Of a stretch of DNA of 64,000 bases, positions 1-13,451 are shown one piece after another. The position numbers and the translations under genes were made by a program. The DNA comes from Mycobacterium nebraskense. GTDB lineage: Bacteria > Actinomycetota > Actinomycetes > Mycobacteriales > Mycobacteriaceae. The stretch's first letter is position 1; the number at the start of each line of letters is the position of its first letter. The stretch lies in the NCBI RefSeq assembly GCF_002102255.1, contig NZ_LQPH01000011.1, forward strand, positions 20,653 through 84,652, written 5' to 3'. The notes under the pieces are model-generated. The model ran no database searches and was not told the origin of the DNA. It saw only the letters and a program-made list of their open reading frames with translations.

Positions 1-592
1 CGACGACGTGTGCGGGACGCTCGTTGTCCAGCGAGTACGGTTCGCTCACGGCGTCCACGCCCAGCACGAACGGGCCGGCGGGCACCAGCACCGACGTGCC
101 GGCCAGCCCTGCCCGGCCGGCCGGTAAACCCGCCTTGTCGTGCAGCAGCGGGGCGCCGCTGCGCAGGTTCAACGCCTGCAACATCGTCTCGTCGTGCTGG
201 TTCTCGTGACTGATCACCAGCGCGAACGTGAAGCCGTCGCTGTCCTGGGGTAAGGCGTCGAGGGCATCCAGCGCGGCGGACCGCACGGTCCGGCAATACG
301 CCCGCGCGCGCTCCGGCGACAGCAGCGGCAACTCCGCCCGGCTCGCGCGTGTGTGCACGAACGCGTCGTAGAGGCCCTCGACGGCCGGCGGCAACATGCC
401 GGGCCGGCCGGGGTCACCGCCACGCAGCAGCCAGAGCTCCTCTTGCTGACCGATGTGCGCCAGGTCCCACACCAGCGGGCTCATCAGGGGGTCGTACTGC
501 CGATACAGTTCGGCGTCGTCGAACTCGACCAGCCGCAGCGTCCGCGCCCGCGCCCGCGCCAAATCGTCGGCAAGACTTGCCCGGAAAGTCAC
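1..592 (-). CDS. egtB: Ergothioneine biosynthesis iron(II)-dependent sulfoxide synthase EgtB (N-terminal part, runs off the window)
   Basis: EgtB couples gamma-glutamylcysteine (or cysteine) to trimethylhistidine with oxygen in ergothioneine synthesis. Only the first ~197 residues lie here. They form the DinB-like N-terminal domain plus the start of the FGE-sulfatase domain. The metal-binding motif HxxxHxE is visible as SHENQHDE, after the conserved [16 protein letters not shown] stretch; both match mycobacterial EgtB. I chose the GTG at 592 because it overlaps the egtA stop as GTGA (4 bp), the usual sign of translational coupling. The order egtA-egtB is that of the mycobacterial egtABCDE operon, so egtC, egtD and egtE are expected beyond the left edge. 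The protein should be cytosolic. Confidence 0.95.
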   Translation of the reverse strand, partial: MTFRASLADDLARARARTLRLVEFDDAELYRQYDPLMSPLVWDLAHIGQQEELWLLRGGDPGRPGMLPPAVEGLYDAFVHTRASRAELPLLSPERARAYCRTVRSAALDALDALPQDSDGFTFALVISHENQHDETMLQALNLRSGAPLLHDKAGLPAGRAGLAGTSVLVPAGPFVLGVDAVSEPYSLDNERPAHVV

Positions 593-1863
593 AGCCCCCC
601 TCGCGCCAGTCGCGCCACCGTGGGCGCGATGCCGTGCTGAATCACCCGGTCGGAGAAGTCGTCGCCGGGACATCGGCCGCGCTCGACGGCGTCGACCAGC
701 CGCTGCATCGAATCGCCGAGTTCGGGCGGTGCCAGCTGGGCGGCGACGCCCACGCACTTGGTGGCCGCGGCGTACAGCCGCCGGTCCCGCAGGCCCGCTT
801 GGGCCGCGGTGTCCCAGGCGGTGGCCACCGGCTCGACCGCCTCGGCCGCGACGTCGGCCGCGACCGGGTCGTCGAGCAGGGCCACCAGGGTGAACACCAC
901 GGCCGGCCAGAAGTCGTCCGGCACGCTGTCGAGATAGCGGATCTCCAGCCACCGCCTCGGGCGCACCGGCGGAAACAGCGTGGTCAGGTGGTATTCCAAG
1001 TCGGCGACGGTGGGACGGCGATCGCCGAGTAACACCCGGCCGTCCACCCAGTCGGCAAAGGGCACCCAGTTCGTGACCGCCACCGCGTCCGTGGTGTTCA
1101 CCAGCATCACCGGGGCCTTGAGCGCGTAGCGCGCCCAGTCGGTGCCGGGATCGTCGCCGCTGGCGCCCAGGATGGGCCCGCACCGCGCCGAGTCCATCTG
1201 GCCCCACACCCACTGCCGGGTGGAAGCCCACCCGGTGAACTCGCCGCCCAGCATCGGGGAATTCGCGGCCATCGCGATCATGGTGGGCCCCAGCGCGTGC
1301 GCCAGCCGTACCCGGTCCGCCCAGCCGGCCCGCGGCCCGGCGTCCAGATTGACCTGAATGGACGCGGTGGACGTCATCATTGCCGCGCCCGCCTCACCCG
1401 AGCGGCTGGACGCGAAGAACTGCTCCATGGCGCGGTAACGCGCGCCGGGGTTGATGCGCTTGGGCGGCCGCAGCGGATCCGCCCCGAGGAACACCAGACC
1501 CAGCCCGGCCTCGACGAACGCCGACCGCAGCACGGCCTGGTCGCGTCGCATCCCGGCGATGGCGGCCACCACCCCGTCGGCCGGCGGACCGGACAGCTCC
1601 ACCGCACCGCCCGGTTCCACCGTGATCTTGCTGCCACCCGGCAGCTCCGGCAGCAGCCGAAGAACCTCGGCGATCTCCTCCCAGCCGGGCCTGCGGTGCG
1701 GGTCGGCCGGGTCGTGGCAGTGGGCTTCCATCTCCAGACCCACGCGCCCCAGCGGGGCGTCCACCAGGCAGCCGTCGGCGATGTAGCGCGCGGCGGCTTT
1801 GGAATCGGCCATCTCGGGGCTGCCCAGCTCGGAACCGGCGGTAGTGACAGCGGCAAACGTCAT
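589..1863 (-). CDS. egtA: Glutamate-cysteine ligase EgtA
   Basis: EgtA makes gamma-glutamylcysteine from glutamate and cysteine with ATP, feeding EgtB in ergothioneine synthesis. The 424-residue protein matches actinobacterial EgtA across its length. Recognisable blocks are GLEMEAHC near the N-terminus, [13 protein letters not shown], a [11 protein letters not shown] block, [11 protein letters not shown] and [13 protein letters not shown]. An in-frame start 17 codons upstream (1914) exists. I prefer ATG 1863 because an AAGGGA ribosome-binding site lies just upstream and the protein then begins [11 protein letters not shown], like other mycobacterial EgtA. Its stop codon overlaps the egtB start (GTGA), so the two are cotranslated. 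About 165 bp separate it from the secreted-protein gene upstream, enough for its own promoter. Confidence 0.95.
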   Translation of the reverse strand: MTFAAVTTAGSELGSPEMADSKAAARYIADGCLVDAPLGRVGLEMEAHCHDPADPHRRPGWEEIAEVLRLLPELPGGSKITVEPGGAVELSGPPADGVVAAIAGMRRDQAVLRSAFVEAGLGLVFLGADPLRPPKRINPGARYRAMEQFFASSRSGEAGAAMMTSTASIQVNLDAGPRAGWADRVRLAHALGPTMIAMAANSPMLGGEFTGWASTRQWVWGQMDSARCGPILGASGDDPGTDWARYALKAPVMLVNTTDAVAVTNWVPFADWVDGRVLLGDRRPTVADLEYHLTTLFPPVRPRRWLEIRYLDSVPDDFWPAVVFTLVALLDDPVAADVAAEAVEPVATAWDTAAQAGLRDRRLYAAATKCVGVAAQLAPPELGDSMQRLVDAVERGRCPGDDFSDRVIQHGIAPTVARLARGGL

Positions 1864-2029
1864 ATCGCCATCCCTTCGGGCCTGAGCGAGCCTGAACACG
1901 CGCCTGCGGACCACTTCCCCACACAGCTAAGGGAACGGTAACCGCATCTACTTCATCTAGCAGATGGCCCCGACATATTCCCGTTCGCGCCCAATTTCAA
2001 GCATGCCCGACCCGGCCCCAGAACCCGGC

Positions 2030-2695
2030 TCATTGACCCAGCGCATTCTGCATCGCGCCGGCCAGCACGTTGACCGCGGGCCCAGCGTTGCCAGATTGGC
2101 AGACCTTGGCCTGCAGCAACACATTTTCGCGCAGCCTGGTTTGATTGAAGCACCGCCGATCGGTGCCGGCCTCTTGCTTGGTCCAGTTGGCATCGGCGGG
2201 TCCGGGCGGTCCGCCGTCGAATGACCACACCTGTGTGGTGCCGTTGTCCAGGTGCATCGCGGTGGTCTGGCCCGAGCACCCCACCGTTCGATCCACCACT
2301 CGATGGAAAGCGCGGTCGGCGGCGTCGTTGGTGGCAAACACCCCGACGGCCTGCTTGACGAAGTGGGTTTGGTCGTTGGCCGACGTCTGAGTGACAGCGC
2401 CGTTGAACGACGCCAGGTCCGGGTCGGCGTACACCTCGGGCAACCCGATGTCGGCCCAGTTGTTGCACGCCGGAACGTCCACCCAGTCGCCCTGGACCGG
2501 TTGGGTGAACACCGACTCCCAGCCCATGGGCCCGCCGACGATGTTGCCGACCGACCCCTTACCCAGGACCGCGTAGTTCACCACCCCCGGCTCCGACGGG
2601 TGCGCGGCCGCAACCGGAAGTGCGACCGCTCCCTCGATGGCCAGGCCGATGGTGATCACGGCCGCGCGAGCCCGCATGGTCATTCCAGCGATCAT
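2030..2695 (-). CDS. Secreted PknH-sensor-domain-like protein (Rv3705c orthologue)
   Basis: A 221-aa exported protein. The N-terminus has basic residues and a hydrophobic stretch ending in an Ala-rich cleavage region (VALPVAAAHP), a plausible Sec signal. The mature part looks like the extracellular sensor domain of PknH-type kinases found in many mycobacterial lipoproteins and exported proteins. It has paired cysteines (DVPACNNWADIG, TVGCSGQ, DRRCFNQ, AKVCQSG) that could form two disulfides. I see no lipobox cysteine, so it is probably soluble and secreted. It occupies the Rv3705c position upstream of egtA. The start is uncertain: Met codons at 2695, 2683 and 2677 are all in frame and no ribosome site is decisive. 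Its ligand is unknown. It begins only 21 bp after the catalase stop, so the two may be cotranscribed. Confidence 0.8.
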   Translation of the reverse strand: MIAGMTMRARAAVITIGLAIEGAVALPVAAAHPSEPGVVNYAVLGKGSVGNIVGGPMGWESVFTQPVQGDWVDVPACNNWADIGLPEVYADPDLASFNGAVTQTSANDQTHFVKQAVGVFATNDAADRAFHRVVDRTVGCSGQTTAMHLDNGTTQVWSFDGGPPGPADANWTKQEAGTDRRCFNQTRLRENVLLQAKVCQSGNAGPAVNVLAGAMQNALGQ

Positions 2696-2716
2696 GCCAG
2701 GAAGGCCGGCGCGTGG

Positions 2717-4165
2717 TCAGCCCCCGTTGGCTCGCACGCCCTCTTCGACCAACTTGCCGAGGTCGGGGTCGACGTTGCGCCAGTACTCGAACACCCGCGA
2801 CAGCACCGGCTCCTTGACGCCCTTGGAGACGTGCCCAATGATGTTGTGCGCCAACCGGTCCCGTGCCGCGTCGTCGAGGACGTCGCGGACCATGGTGCCG
2901 GCCTGTCCCCAGTCGTCGTCCTCGGCGTGCAGCGTGTACGCGGCGCGGACCATGCCGCCGTCGGCGTGCCAGCGCACCTCGGCGGCTCGGGCCGGGTCGG
3001 CGTGCGGGCCGCCGTAGGAGTTGGGCGCGTACACGGGGTCGGAGACGTTCTTCACCCGCATCGCGCCGTCCTTCGAGTAGCTGTTCACCTCGACCTTCGG
3101 CGTGTTGACGGGAATCTGCCGGTAGTTGGTTCCCAACCGGGCGCGGTGCGCGTCGGAGTAGGAGAACCCGCGGGCCTGCAGCATCTTGTCGGGGCTGAAC
3201 CCGGTGCCCGGCACGGTGTTGTTCGGCTCGAAGGCGGCCTGCTCGATCTCGGTGTGGTAGTCGGTGACGTTGCGGTTCAGCGTCATCTTGCCGACGTCGA
3301 TCAACGGGTAGTCGCCGTGCGGCCACACCTTGGTCAGGTCGAACGGGTTGAACCGGTAGTTCCTGGCCTCCTCGTACGGCATGATCTGCATCTTGAGCGT
3401 CCAGCTGGGATGGTCGCCGCCCTCGATCGCCTCGTAGAGGTCACGCTGGTGGTAGTCGCCGTCCTCGCCGGCCAGCCGGTCGGCGTCCTCCTGAGTCAGA
3501 AAGTCGACGCCCTGGTCGGTCTTGAAGTGGTATTTCACCCAGAAGATTTCGCCGGCGGCGTTGATCCAGCTGTAGGTGTGGCTGCTGTAGCCGTTCATGT
3601 TCCGCCAGGTCTTGGGAATTCCGCGATCACCCATCAGCCATGTCACCTGGTGCGCAGACTCCGGTGAGAGCGTCCAGAAGTCCCACTGCATGTTGTGGTC
3701 GCGCAAGTTCGTTGCCTGCATGCGCTTTTGGGACCGGATGAAGTGCTGGAATTTCAGCGGGTCCCGCATGAAGAAGACCGGCGTGTTGTTGCCGACCAGG
3801 TCGAAGTTGCCTTCGCTGGTGTAGAACTTCAGCGCGAAGCCACGCGGGTCACGCCAGGTGTCTGGGCTTCCGCGCTCGCCGGCGACGGTGGAGAACCTGG
3901 CCAGCATGTCCGTCTTGGTGCCGGGCTGAAAGACCGCGGCCCTCGTGTATTTGCTGACGTCGTTGGTGACCTCGAAGGTGCCGAAGGCACCGCCGCCTTT
4001 CGCGTGCGGCTGACGCTCCGGGATGCGCTCCCGGTTGAATTGGGCCATCTGCTCGATCAGGTAATGGTCCTGCAACAGAATCGGGCCGTCGGGACCGATC
4101 GTCAACGACTGGTCGTCGCTGGGCGCAGCGATGCCGGCGTCAGTGGTGGTGAAACGCTCCGTCAT
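2717..4165 (-). CDS. Monofunctional haem catalase
   Basis: A 482-aa small-subunit catalase that dismutates hydrogen peroxide in the cytosol. The distal His54 lies in [12 protein letters not shown], the catalytic Asn126 in [11 protein letters not shown], and the proximal haem ligand Tyr336 in [14 protein letters not shown]. The length suits the small-subunit clades (about 480-500 aa), without the flavodoxin-like extension of large catalases. It has no counterpart in the M. tuberculosis Rv3703c-Rv3708c region, which relies on KatG elsewhere, so it is an accessory gain here. Start ATG 4165 is preceded by a GAGGAG-type ribosome site. A promoter resembling the furA-katG FurA box lies 60-100 bp upstream (4226-4264), suggesting peroxide or iron control. 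Confidence 0.95.
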   Translation of the reverse strand: MTERFTTTDAGIAAPSDDQSLTIGPDGPILLQDHYLIEQMAQFNRERIPERQPHAKGGGAFGTFEVTNDVSKYTRAAVFQPGTKTDMLARFSTVAGERGSPDTWRDPRGFALKFYTSEGNFDLVGNNTPVFFMRDPLKFQHFIRSQKRMQATNLRDHNMQWDFWTLSPESAHQVTWLMGDRGIPKTWRNMNGYSSHTYSWINAAGEIFWVKYHFKTDQGVDFLTQEDADRLAGEDGDYHQRDLYEAIEGGDHPSWTLKMQIMPYEEARNYRFNPFDLTKVWPHGDYPLIDVGKMTLNRNVTDYHTEIEQAAFEPNNTVPGTGFSPDKMLQARGFSYSDAHRARLGTNYRQIPVNTPKVEVNSYSKDGAMRVKNVSDPVYAPNSYGGPHADPARAAEVRWHADGGMVRAAYTLHAEDDDWGQAGTMVRDVLDDAARDRLAHNIIGHVSKGVKEPVLSRVFEYWRNVDPDLGKLVEEGVRANGG

Positions 4166-4225
4166 GTCGCTATCTCCTCGTTTGCTGGGCTGATTCCAGG
4201 CTTTGGCGACGAAACTTCCTGCGCG

Positions 4226-4264
4226 CCAATAACTATGCTCCCTTTCTGGACCAAGTCAAGAAAA
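4226..4264 (-). promoter_or_regulatory. Catalase promoter with FurA-box-like sequence
   Basis: On the minus strand, TTGACT (4254-4259) and TAGTTA (4230-4235) lie 18 bp apart as -35 and -10. Between them is TGGTCCAGAAAGGGAGCA. The combination resembles, from memory, the AT-rich FurA operator of the mycobacterial furA-katG promoter (TTGACT, then TTCCAGAAAAGGGAG, then CATATTG). The transcription start would be near 4222, giving a leader of about 57 nt before the catalase ATG. The promoter is fairly clear; FurA control is inference from similarity. Confidence 0.55.
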
Positions 4265-4284
4265 ATGTCTACGCATGCCGCCCG

Positions 4285-4725
4285 TCACGGACGCGGTCCC
4301 GGCGCGCTCGGGCCCGGGCTGAGGGCGCTCGTCGGCGGCTGGCCAGGACCGCTCAGGCCGGGCCCGCCGGCCGGTCCACCGGGTCCGCCCGGACCACCTG
4401 GAGGCATGGGCACGATCAACCCGGGCCCGCCATCACCCCACGGGCCGTTGCCGGGTCCGGGTCCCCACGGGCCGTTGCCGGGTCCGGGGCCTCCGCCGGG
4501 TTTGAACATCTGGCCGTGGTGATAGTGGCAGTGGTGGTAATACCCGAAGACGAGGGCACCGGCGAAGAACACGGTGGAGATGATGAAGACGATCCCGGCG
4601 ACGATGATCACCCACGCCGCGGCCGTGTAAAGCCTCGGGGGCTTCACCCGCTCCGGATGGGGCGGCGGCGGTGGTGGCGCGGCGTGGGTCGGCGGGGTCG
4701 ACGAAGGTTCAGGTGTCTCGCTCAT
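4285..4725 (-). CDS. Single-pass membrane protein with Pro-rich head and His/Gly/Pro-rich tail (Rv3705A-like)
   Basis: A 146-aa protein of unknown function. A Pro/Thr/Ser-rich N-terminal tail of about 30 residues precedes one strong transmembrane helix (about residues 33-60, YTAAAWVIIVAGIVFII onward). A short histidine cluster, YYHHCHYHHGQM, follows directly after the membrane. The rest is low-complexity Gly/Pro with a near-exact repeat (GPGPGNGPWG twice). It matches the position and type of the proline-rich Rv3705A. It is a tandem paralogue of the next gene upstream, which has the same helix plus His-cluster plan. The His/Cys cluster suggests metal binding at the membrane surface, but that is only a guess from composition. 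A strong hairpin terminator separates the two paralogues, so each is probably transcribed on its own. Confidence 0.75.
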   Translation of the reverse strand: MSETPEPSSTPPTHAAPPPPPPHPERVKPPRLYTAAAWVIIVAGIVFIISTVFFAGALVFGYYHHCHYHHGQMFKPGGGPGPGNGPWGPGPGNGPWGDGGPGLIVPMPPGGPGGPGGPAGGPGLSGPGQPPTSALSPGPSAPGPRP

Positions 4726-4827
4726 CCTTGAATGATGCCCAGGGTCGCGACGGGCTTAACAGGTTCGGCCCACAAACTTGCTGTGAATCGAAATGCGGCG
4801 GTTAGTTGCCGGGGAAGAAACGACGCG

Positions 4828-4857
4828 CAGCCCGGTGCTCTGGCGAGCACCGGGCTG
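4828..4857 (-). terminator. Strong hairpin terminator downstream of the Rv3706c-like gene
   Basis: A perfect 13-bp inverted repeat (CAGCCCGGTGCTC at 4828-4840, GAGCACCGGGCTG at 4845-4857) encloses a 4-nt loop. Read on the minus strand it lies 25 bp after the stop codon at 4883 and is followed by a modest pyrimidine/T stretch (GTTTCTTCC). It should stop transcripts of the upstream paralogue before the 4285-4725 gene. Confidence 0.8.
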
Positions 4858-4882
4858 CTGGTTGTTCAGTGAGCGGGTCGGA

Positions 4883-5260
4883 CTACGGCGTCCGGGTTGG
4901 GGCTACCGACGAGGGAATCTGGCTGGGGCCGGGGGCACCGGGGGTCGCCGACGCGGGTCCGCCCTGCTGGATGCCGGCGGGTCCGCCGGCACCCGGGCCG
5001 CCCGGACCGCCCATGCGATGCTGGTGCATCCACGCCGCGTGGTGCTTGTGGTGATGACCGCCGTGGTGGCCACCGCGGTGGCCGAGGATGAAGCCGGTGA
5101 AGAAGATGACCGCGACGATGAACACGATCCCGGCGACGATGGCGACCCAGGCGGCGACTTGGAAGACCCGAGAGGCCCGGTATGGCGCCGCTACCGCGGC
5201 CGGCGCCGGTGCAGTTGCGGTGGAAGTCCGCGCAGCGGGGGTTTCAGATGTTTCACTCAT
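4883..5260 (-). CDS. Single-pass membrane protein with His-rich juxtamembrane segment (Rv3706c-like)
   Basis: A 125-aa protein of unknown function. I chose ATG 5260 (MSETSETPAART) rather than the upstream in-frame Met at 5368, because it gives the same MSET opening as the downstream paralogue. An Ala/Thr/Pro-rich N-terminal tail is followed by one transmembrane helix (about residues 33-58, VAAWVAIVAGIVFIVAVIFF). Next come a GHRGGHHGGHHHKHH cluster and a Gly/Pro/Ala-rich tail. Helix and His cluster are shared with the 4285-4725 product, so the two arose by tandem duplication. It matches the position of the proline-rich Rv3706c. Topology is probably N-terminus in and His-rich part out, inferred from similar mycobacterial proteins and not shown here. 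Confidence 0.75.
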   Translation of the reverse strand: MSETSETPAARTSTATAPAPAAVAAPYRASRVFQVAAWVAIVAGIVFIVAVIFFTGFILGHRGGHHGGHHHKHHAAWMHQHRMGGPGGPGAGGPAGIQQGGPASATPGAPGPSQIPSSVAPTRTP

Positions 5261-5377
5261 GAGACAAATGATGAAGGCGTTAACAATAGTTGCGGCTATG
5301 CGCGACTTATGTAGCAGCTGTGAACCGAAACCCGCTGCCTCGCAGGTAAGACGCACCCGATCCGCCACAGGTAAGCG

Positions 5378-5598
5378 TTACCGACCCGCAGTCCCATCAA
5401 CCGGCTCGGACAACATGAAGCGGTGTCCTTCCGGGGATTTCAACGACCAAGCCGAAAGGTCACGGGCCCCGCAGCGCAGAAGGTCCAATTGCCGGGGTCC
5501 GGCTCGGTGATTTTGCAGCCGAGCACCGAATGAAACCACTGGGCGGCTTTGTCCAGATCGTGCACTGCCAGGACGGGGTCGGCGCTAACGAATTCCAT
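5378..5598 (-). pseudogene. Remnant of a glyoxalase/bleomycin-resistance (VOC) domain protein
   Basis: Reading begins MEFVSADPVLAVHDLDKAAQ and continues WFHSVLGCKI, the opening beta-alpha-beta unit of a VOC protein. It meets TGA at 5440 after about 52 residues. A shift of frame then restores a sensible VOC ending, GHRFMLSEPVDGTAGR, followed by TAA at 5378. VOC proteins are normally 110-130 aa, so even with the shift most of the middle is missing. This looks like a frameshifted and deleted remnant. A short in-frame extension upstream (to 5646) is possible. It lies between the Rv3706c-like and DUF4185-like genes. Confidence 0.55.
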
Positions 5599-5677
5599 TG
5601 CAGCAGTGTGAACGACGAACCCATCCCGCCGAGCATTGGCCTCCACGGTGCTGCGGAGGGAGCGCTCGTTGCGGCAG

Positions 5678-9152
<3,475 letters not shown>

Positions 9153-9307
9153 GTTATTGTTCCCGCATTCTTCCCGCCCTTGGGCACGATTTAAGTCCAC
9201 AACAGAATACGTGGCTGCGCATAGCGGTTTACGCCGCGATGCTAAGAGCCACAGCCTGTGGTTTTCGGCGAGTTTTAGCGCAATTTTCGCCATGGCGCCA
9301 ATCGCGG

Positions 9308-11236
<1,929 letters not shown>

Positions 11237-11242
11237 GCGGCT

Positions 11243-11809
11243 CTAGGCATCAAAGAACGCGCGCAGCAGTCGCTCCACTACCCCGGCCGGGTCGTCGGGG
11301 GCGCCCGCAATCGTGAGGTTGCTGAACACGTAGCCGTTGAGCAGGCGGCTCAGCTCCTCCATCTGCTCGGGCTGCGGCGTGTAGCCCGCCGCCTCGAAGA
11401 TCAGCGTCGCTGACTTCACCGCGGCCGCCTGCAGGTCCTTCAGAAACGGCCGGAGCTCGGGCCGGCGCGTGCCCTCCATGAACAGCTCGAACCGGGCCAG
11501 CGTGTACCGGCGCGCCTGTTCGTCGGGCTCGGAGATCATCCGCGTCAAGAAGGCTTTGACGCCGTCGCGGTTGAGCGGCCCGATCGCGCTACGCAAGGCC
11601 TCGACGCGTCGCCAATGCAGGTCGACGGTGCGGGCCGCCGTGGCTTCGAGCAAGGCCTGGCGCGTCCGGAAATAGTTCGAGGTCGTGCCGGCAGGCAGGC
11701 CCGCCCGCTCATCGACCTGGCGGTGCGTCAGTCCCCCGACGCCGGTGTCGGCGAGGATGCCGATCGCGGCGTCCAGGATTTGCGCGCGGCGTTCCGGGTT
11801 GGGCGGCAT
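11243..11809 (-). CDS. TetR-family transcriptional regulator
   Basis: A 188-aa dimeric repressor. The N-terminal helix-turn-helix is clear (RRAQILDAAIGILADTGVGG, then LTHRQVDERAGLPAGTTSNYF). The C-terminal ligand domain (about residues 75-188) has no assigned ligand. Its ATG shares one base with the stop of the upstream membrane-protein gene (TGATG), so the pair is translationally coupled. The open frame continues far upstream but in a non-genic frame; the Met at 11809 is the natural start just before the HTH. The operon is headed by inverted TACCACTA/TAGTGGTA repeats (12246-12291), the likely autoregulatory operator. The pair has no counterpart between leuA and dnaQ in M. tuberculosis. Confidence 0.9.
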   Translation of the reverse strand: MPPNPERRAQILDAAIGILADTGVGGLTHRQVDERAGLPAGTTSNYFRTRQALLEATAARTVDLHWRRVEALRSAIGPLNRDGVKAFLTRMISEPDEQARRYTLARFELFMEGTRRPELRPFLKDLQAAAVKSATLIFEAAGYTPQPEQMEELSRLLNGYVFSNLTIAGAPDDPAGVVERLLRAFFDA

Positions 11810-12258
11810 CAGTCTTTGTAGCGCACTCGCCAGAACATGGTCAGGAACGCCGGATAGACGACGATCAGCAACAGGTAGCTGAACCACACCGGAAACCACA
11901 TGTAGGTCGAGAGGTCTTTGGCCACGTAGGAGCAGTACACGTGCAGCGGCACGCTGCCGGCGATGTAGACGAGTGACGCGGTGAAGAAGGCCCGCTGGCG
12001 CTTGTTGGCGAACCGGACGCGCCGCCAGACCAGAATGCCGGTGATGGCCGCATAGGTCATCGGGACGAGCAGGATCCGGTCGGTCGTCAGGGTGAGCGCG
12101 TGTTTCAGCGTGGCCTCGTCCCCGAAGCCCACCCGGTACACGTGAATGAGGACGCCGAGCGAGATGGTCAGCATGGCCGCCTCGCGGAAGAAGTATCCGT
12201 GCCGGCGGTAGGACGCCCACCAGGACCCCTTGTTCACTACACCAGTAGTGGTACTCAT
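11809..12258 (-). CDS. Four-helix membrane protein co-operonic with TetR
   Basis: A 149-aa integral membrane protein with four predicted helices, at about residues 27-45, 60-78, 90-108 and 118-138. It has short basic loops (WRRVRFANKRQRAFF, FWRVRYKD). I do not recognise the family. The size and SVPLHVYCSY/STYMWFPVW segments suggest a small DUF-type transporter or enzyme-associated membrane protein. It is translated first in a two-gene unit with the TetR regulator (stop/start TGATG), which often means the regulator senses a compound handled by the membrane protein. Start ATG 12258 lies only 10 bp from the palindromic operator, and one TAGTGGTAC copy overlaps its ribosome-binding region. Confidence 0.8.
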   Translation of the reverse strand: MSTTTGVVNKGSWWASYRRHGYFFREAAMLTISLGVLIHVYRVGFGDEATLKHALTLTTDRILLVPMTYAAITGILVWRRVRFANKRQRAFFTASLVYIAGSVPLHVYCSYVAKDLSTYMWFPVWFSYLLLIVVYPAFLTMFWRVRYKD

Positions 12259-12291
12259 GCCGCGACGGTACCACTATGCACGTAGTGGTAC
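12246..12291. promoter_or_regulatory. Palindromic operator of the tetR operon
   Basis: Three copies of one 9-mer occur within 46 bp. GTACCACTA (12268-12276) and TAGTGGTAC (12283-12291) form a palindrome with a 6-bp spacer, and a further TAGTGGTAC lies at 12246-12254 across the start of the membrane-protein gene. Position and symmetry fit a TetR dimer site that blocks both promoter and translation start. Protein binding is inferred. Confidence 0.7.
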
Positions 12292-12301
12292 AAGAGGCTC
12301 G

Positions 12302-13294
12302 TCAGAACAGCGCGAGCTGCTGGTCGACCGTGGTGATGTCGGTGAATTCCTCCATGCTGGTGCCGCCGACCACGGCGCGGATGGAGTTCATGAACTGCAC
12401 GTCGGAGATCACCGGCACCCCGAGCTGGCGGGCCAAGTAGCCCTTGCCCTGTTCCGGGGCGGGGTCGTTGCAGACCACCAGCGAGGTCTCCCCGTCGACG
12501 GCGTCGCTGTAGGCCAGCCCGGCGTGCAGGATTCGCTCGACGAGTTCCTCGTGCGTGCGTCCGACCTCGGCCGCCAGGGCCACCCGCATGCCCTGCACCA
12601 GCGGCCTGCCGCACACGTAATGGCCGGGGTTGAGATACGGGCAGGGCATCCGCGAGGCCAGCACCTTCAGCGGGCGCAGCTCGTCGTGGGTGACACGGCC
12701 GTTCGGCCACCGGCGCCGGGTCACCGGATGCACCGGCAGCCAGATGTCGCGTTCGCGCGCCCGCGCGAGGGCGGACGCCAGCACTCCGGTCAGCACCATG
12801 GCGTCGTCGAAGGCGTCGTGCGGCCGTTCCTGGGTCACGCCCCAGTGCGCCGCCAGGGTCTCCAACCGCAGGTTGTCGATGCCGAGGTCCAGCCGCCGGG
12901 CCAGCTCGACCGTGCACATGACGGAGTCGATGGGCAGTTCGGCCTCGGCGAGCTCGGCTTCCGCGGCCAGGAATGCGTAGTCGAACGCGACGTTGTGGGC
13001 CACCAGCGTGCGGCCGTCCAGCACCTTGACCACGTCGTCGACGACGTCGGCGAACTGCGGTTGATCTTCCAGCATGGCGGCGGTCAGGCCGTGCACGTGG
13101 GTCGGACCCGGGTCCACGCCGGGGTTGAGCAGACTGACGACGGATTGTTCGACTCGGCCGTCGTTGTCGAGGCCGAGCACCGCCAGGCTGATGACCCGTG
13201 CCTGACCCGGCCGAAAGCCCGAGGTCTCGACGTCGATGACCGCCCAGCCCCCGTCCGGCTCGCTGGCCGGCCGACCCCAGGACACCCGGTTCAT
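12302..13294 (-). CDS. dnaQ: DEDDh 3'-5' exonuclease (DnaQ-like) with C-terminal BRCT domain (Rv3711c orthologue)
   Basis: A 330-aa protein. The N-terminal epsilon-type exonuclease (about residues 15-185) has ExoI VIDVETSG (Asp21, Glu23), ExoII with HNVAFDYAFL and ExoIII HDAFDDAMVL, so all DEDDh residues are present. A C-terminal BRCT domain (about residues 245-325, including ETSLVVCNDP and QLGVPVISDVQFMNSI) follows a middle linker carrying a CPYLN/YVCG cysteine pair. It is named dnaQ in mycobacteria by position. In M. tuberculosis the replicative proofreader is the PHP domain of DnaE1, so this is more likely a repair-type nuclease. It is divergent from murT; its 3' end lies 43 bp from the tetR operon, which has its own promoter. 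Confidence 0.9.
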   Translation of the reverse strand: MNRVSWGRPASEPDGGWAVIDVETSGFRPGQARVISLAVLGLDNDGRVEQSVVSLLNPGVDPGPTHVHGLTAAMLEDQPQFADVVDDVVKVLDGRTLVAHNVAFDYAFLAAEAELAEAELPIDSVMCTVELARRLDLGIDNLRLETLAAHWGVTQERPHDAFDDAMVLTGVLASALARARERDIWLPVHPVTRRRWPNGRVTHDELRPLKVLASRMPCPYLNPGHYVCGRPLVQGMRVALAAEVGRTHEELVERILHAGLAYSDAVDGETSLVVCNDPAPEQGKGYLARQLGVPVISDVQFMNSIRAVVGGTSMEEFTDITTVDQQLALF

Positions 13295-13438
13295 GAATTG
13301 AGGATGGCACGTCCGACCGACATCGCCTGGTCACCGTGCATCGTGTCGGCGCTGAATTCGATGACGGCGGCGACCCCCCTCTACCCGATGGGGCGACCCC
13401 CAGCGCCCGGCGCTCTGCGCCGCGCTTGCGATCGCCCT

Positions 13439-13444
13439 TAAACT
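13439..13444 (+). promoter_or_regulatory. Leaderless -10 element of murT-gatD
   Basis: TAAACT ends 7 nt before the murT GTG at 13452, so the transcript would begin at or next to the start codon. There is no convincing ribosome-binding site, in keeping with leaderless translation. Confidence 0.5.
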
Positions 13445-13451
13445 CACCCGC

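Noticed and set aside
2252..3667. Long plus-strand open frame across the catalase gene
   Set aside because: It is the complement of the catalase and neighbour; composition (Val/His/Arg/Gly-rich) is that of antisense in high-GC DNA, and the catalase motifs are on the minus strand.
4385..4500. CRISPR-like or minisatellite array in the GGGTCCGGG-rich stretch
   Set aside because: It is low-complexity Gly/Pro coding sequence of the membrane protein, with only one near-exact 10-residue repeat and no spacers.
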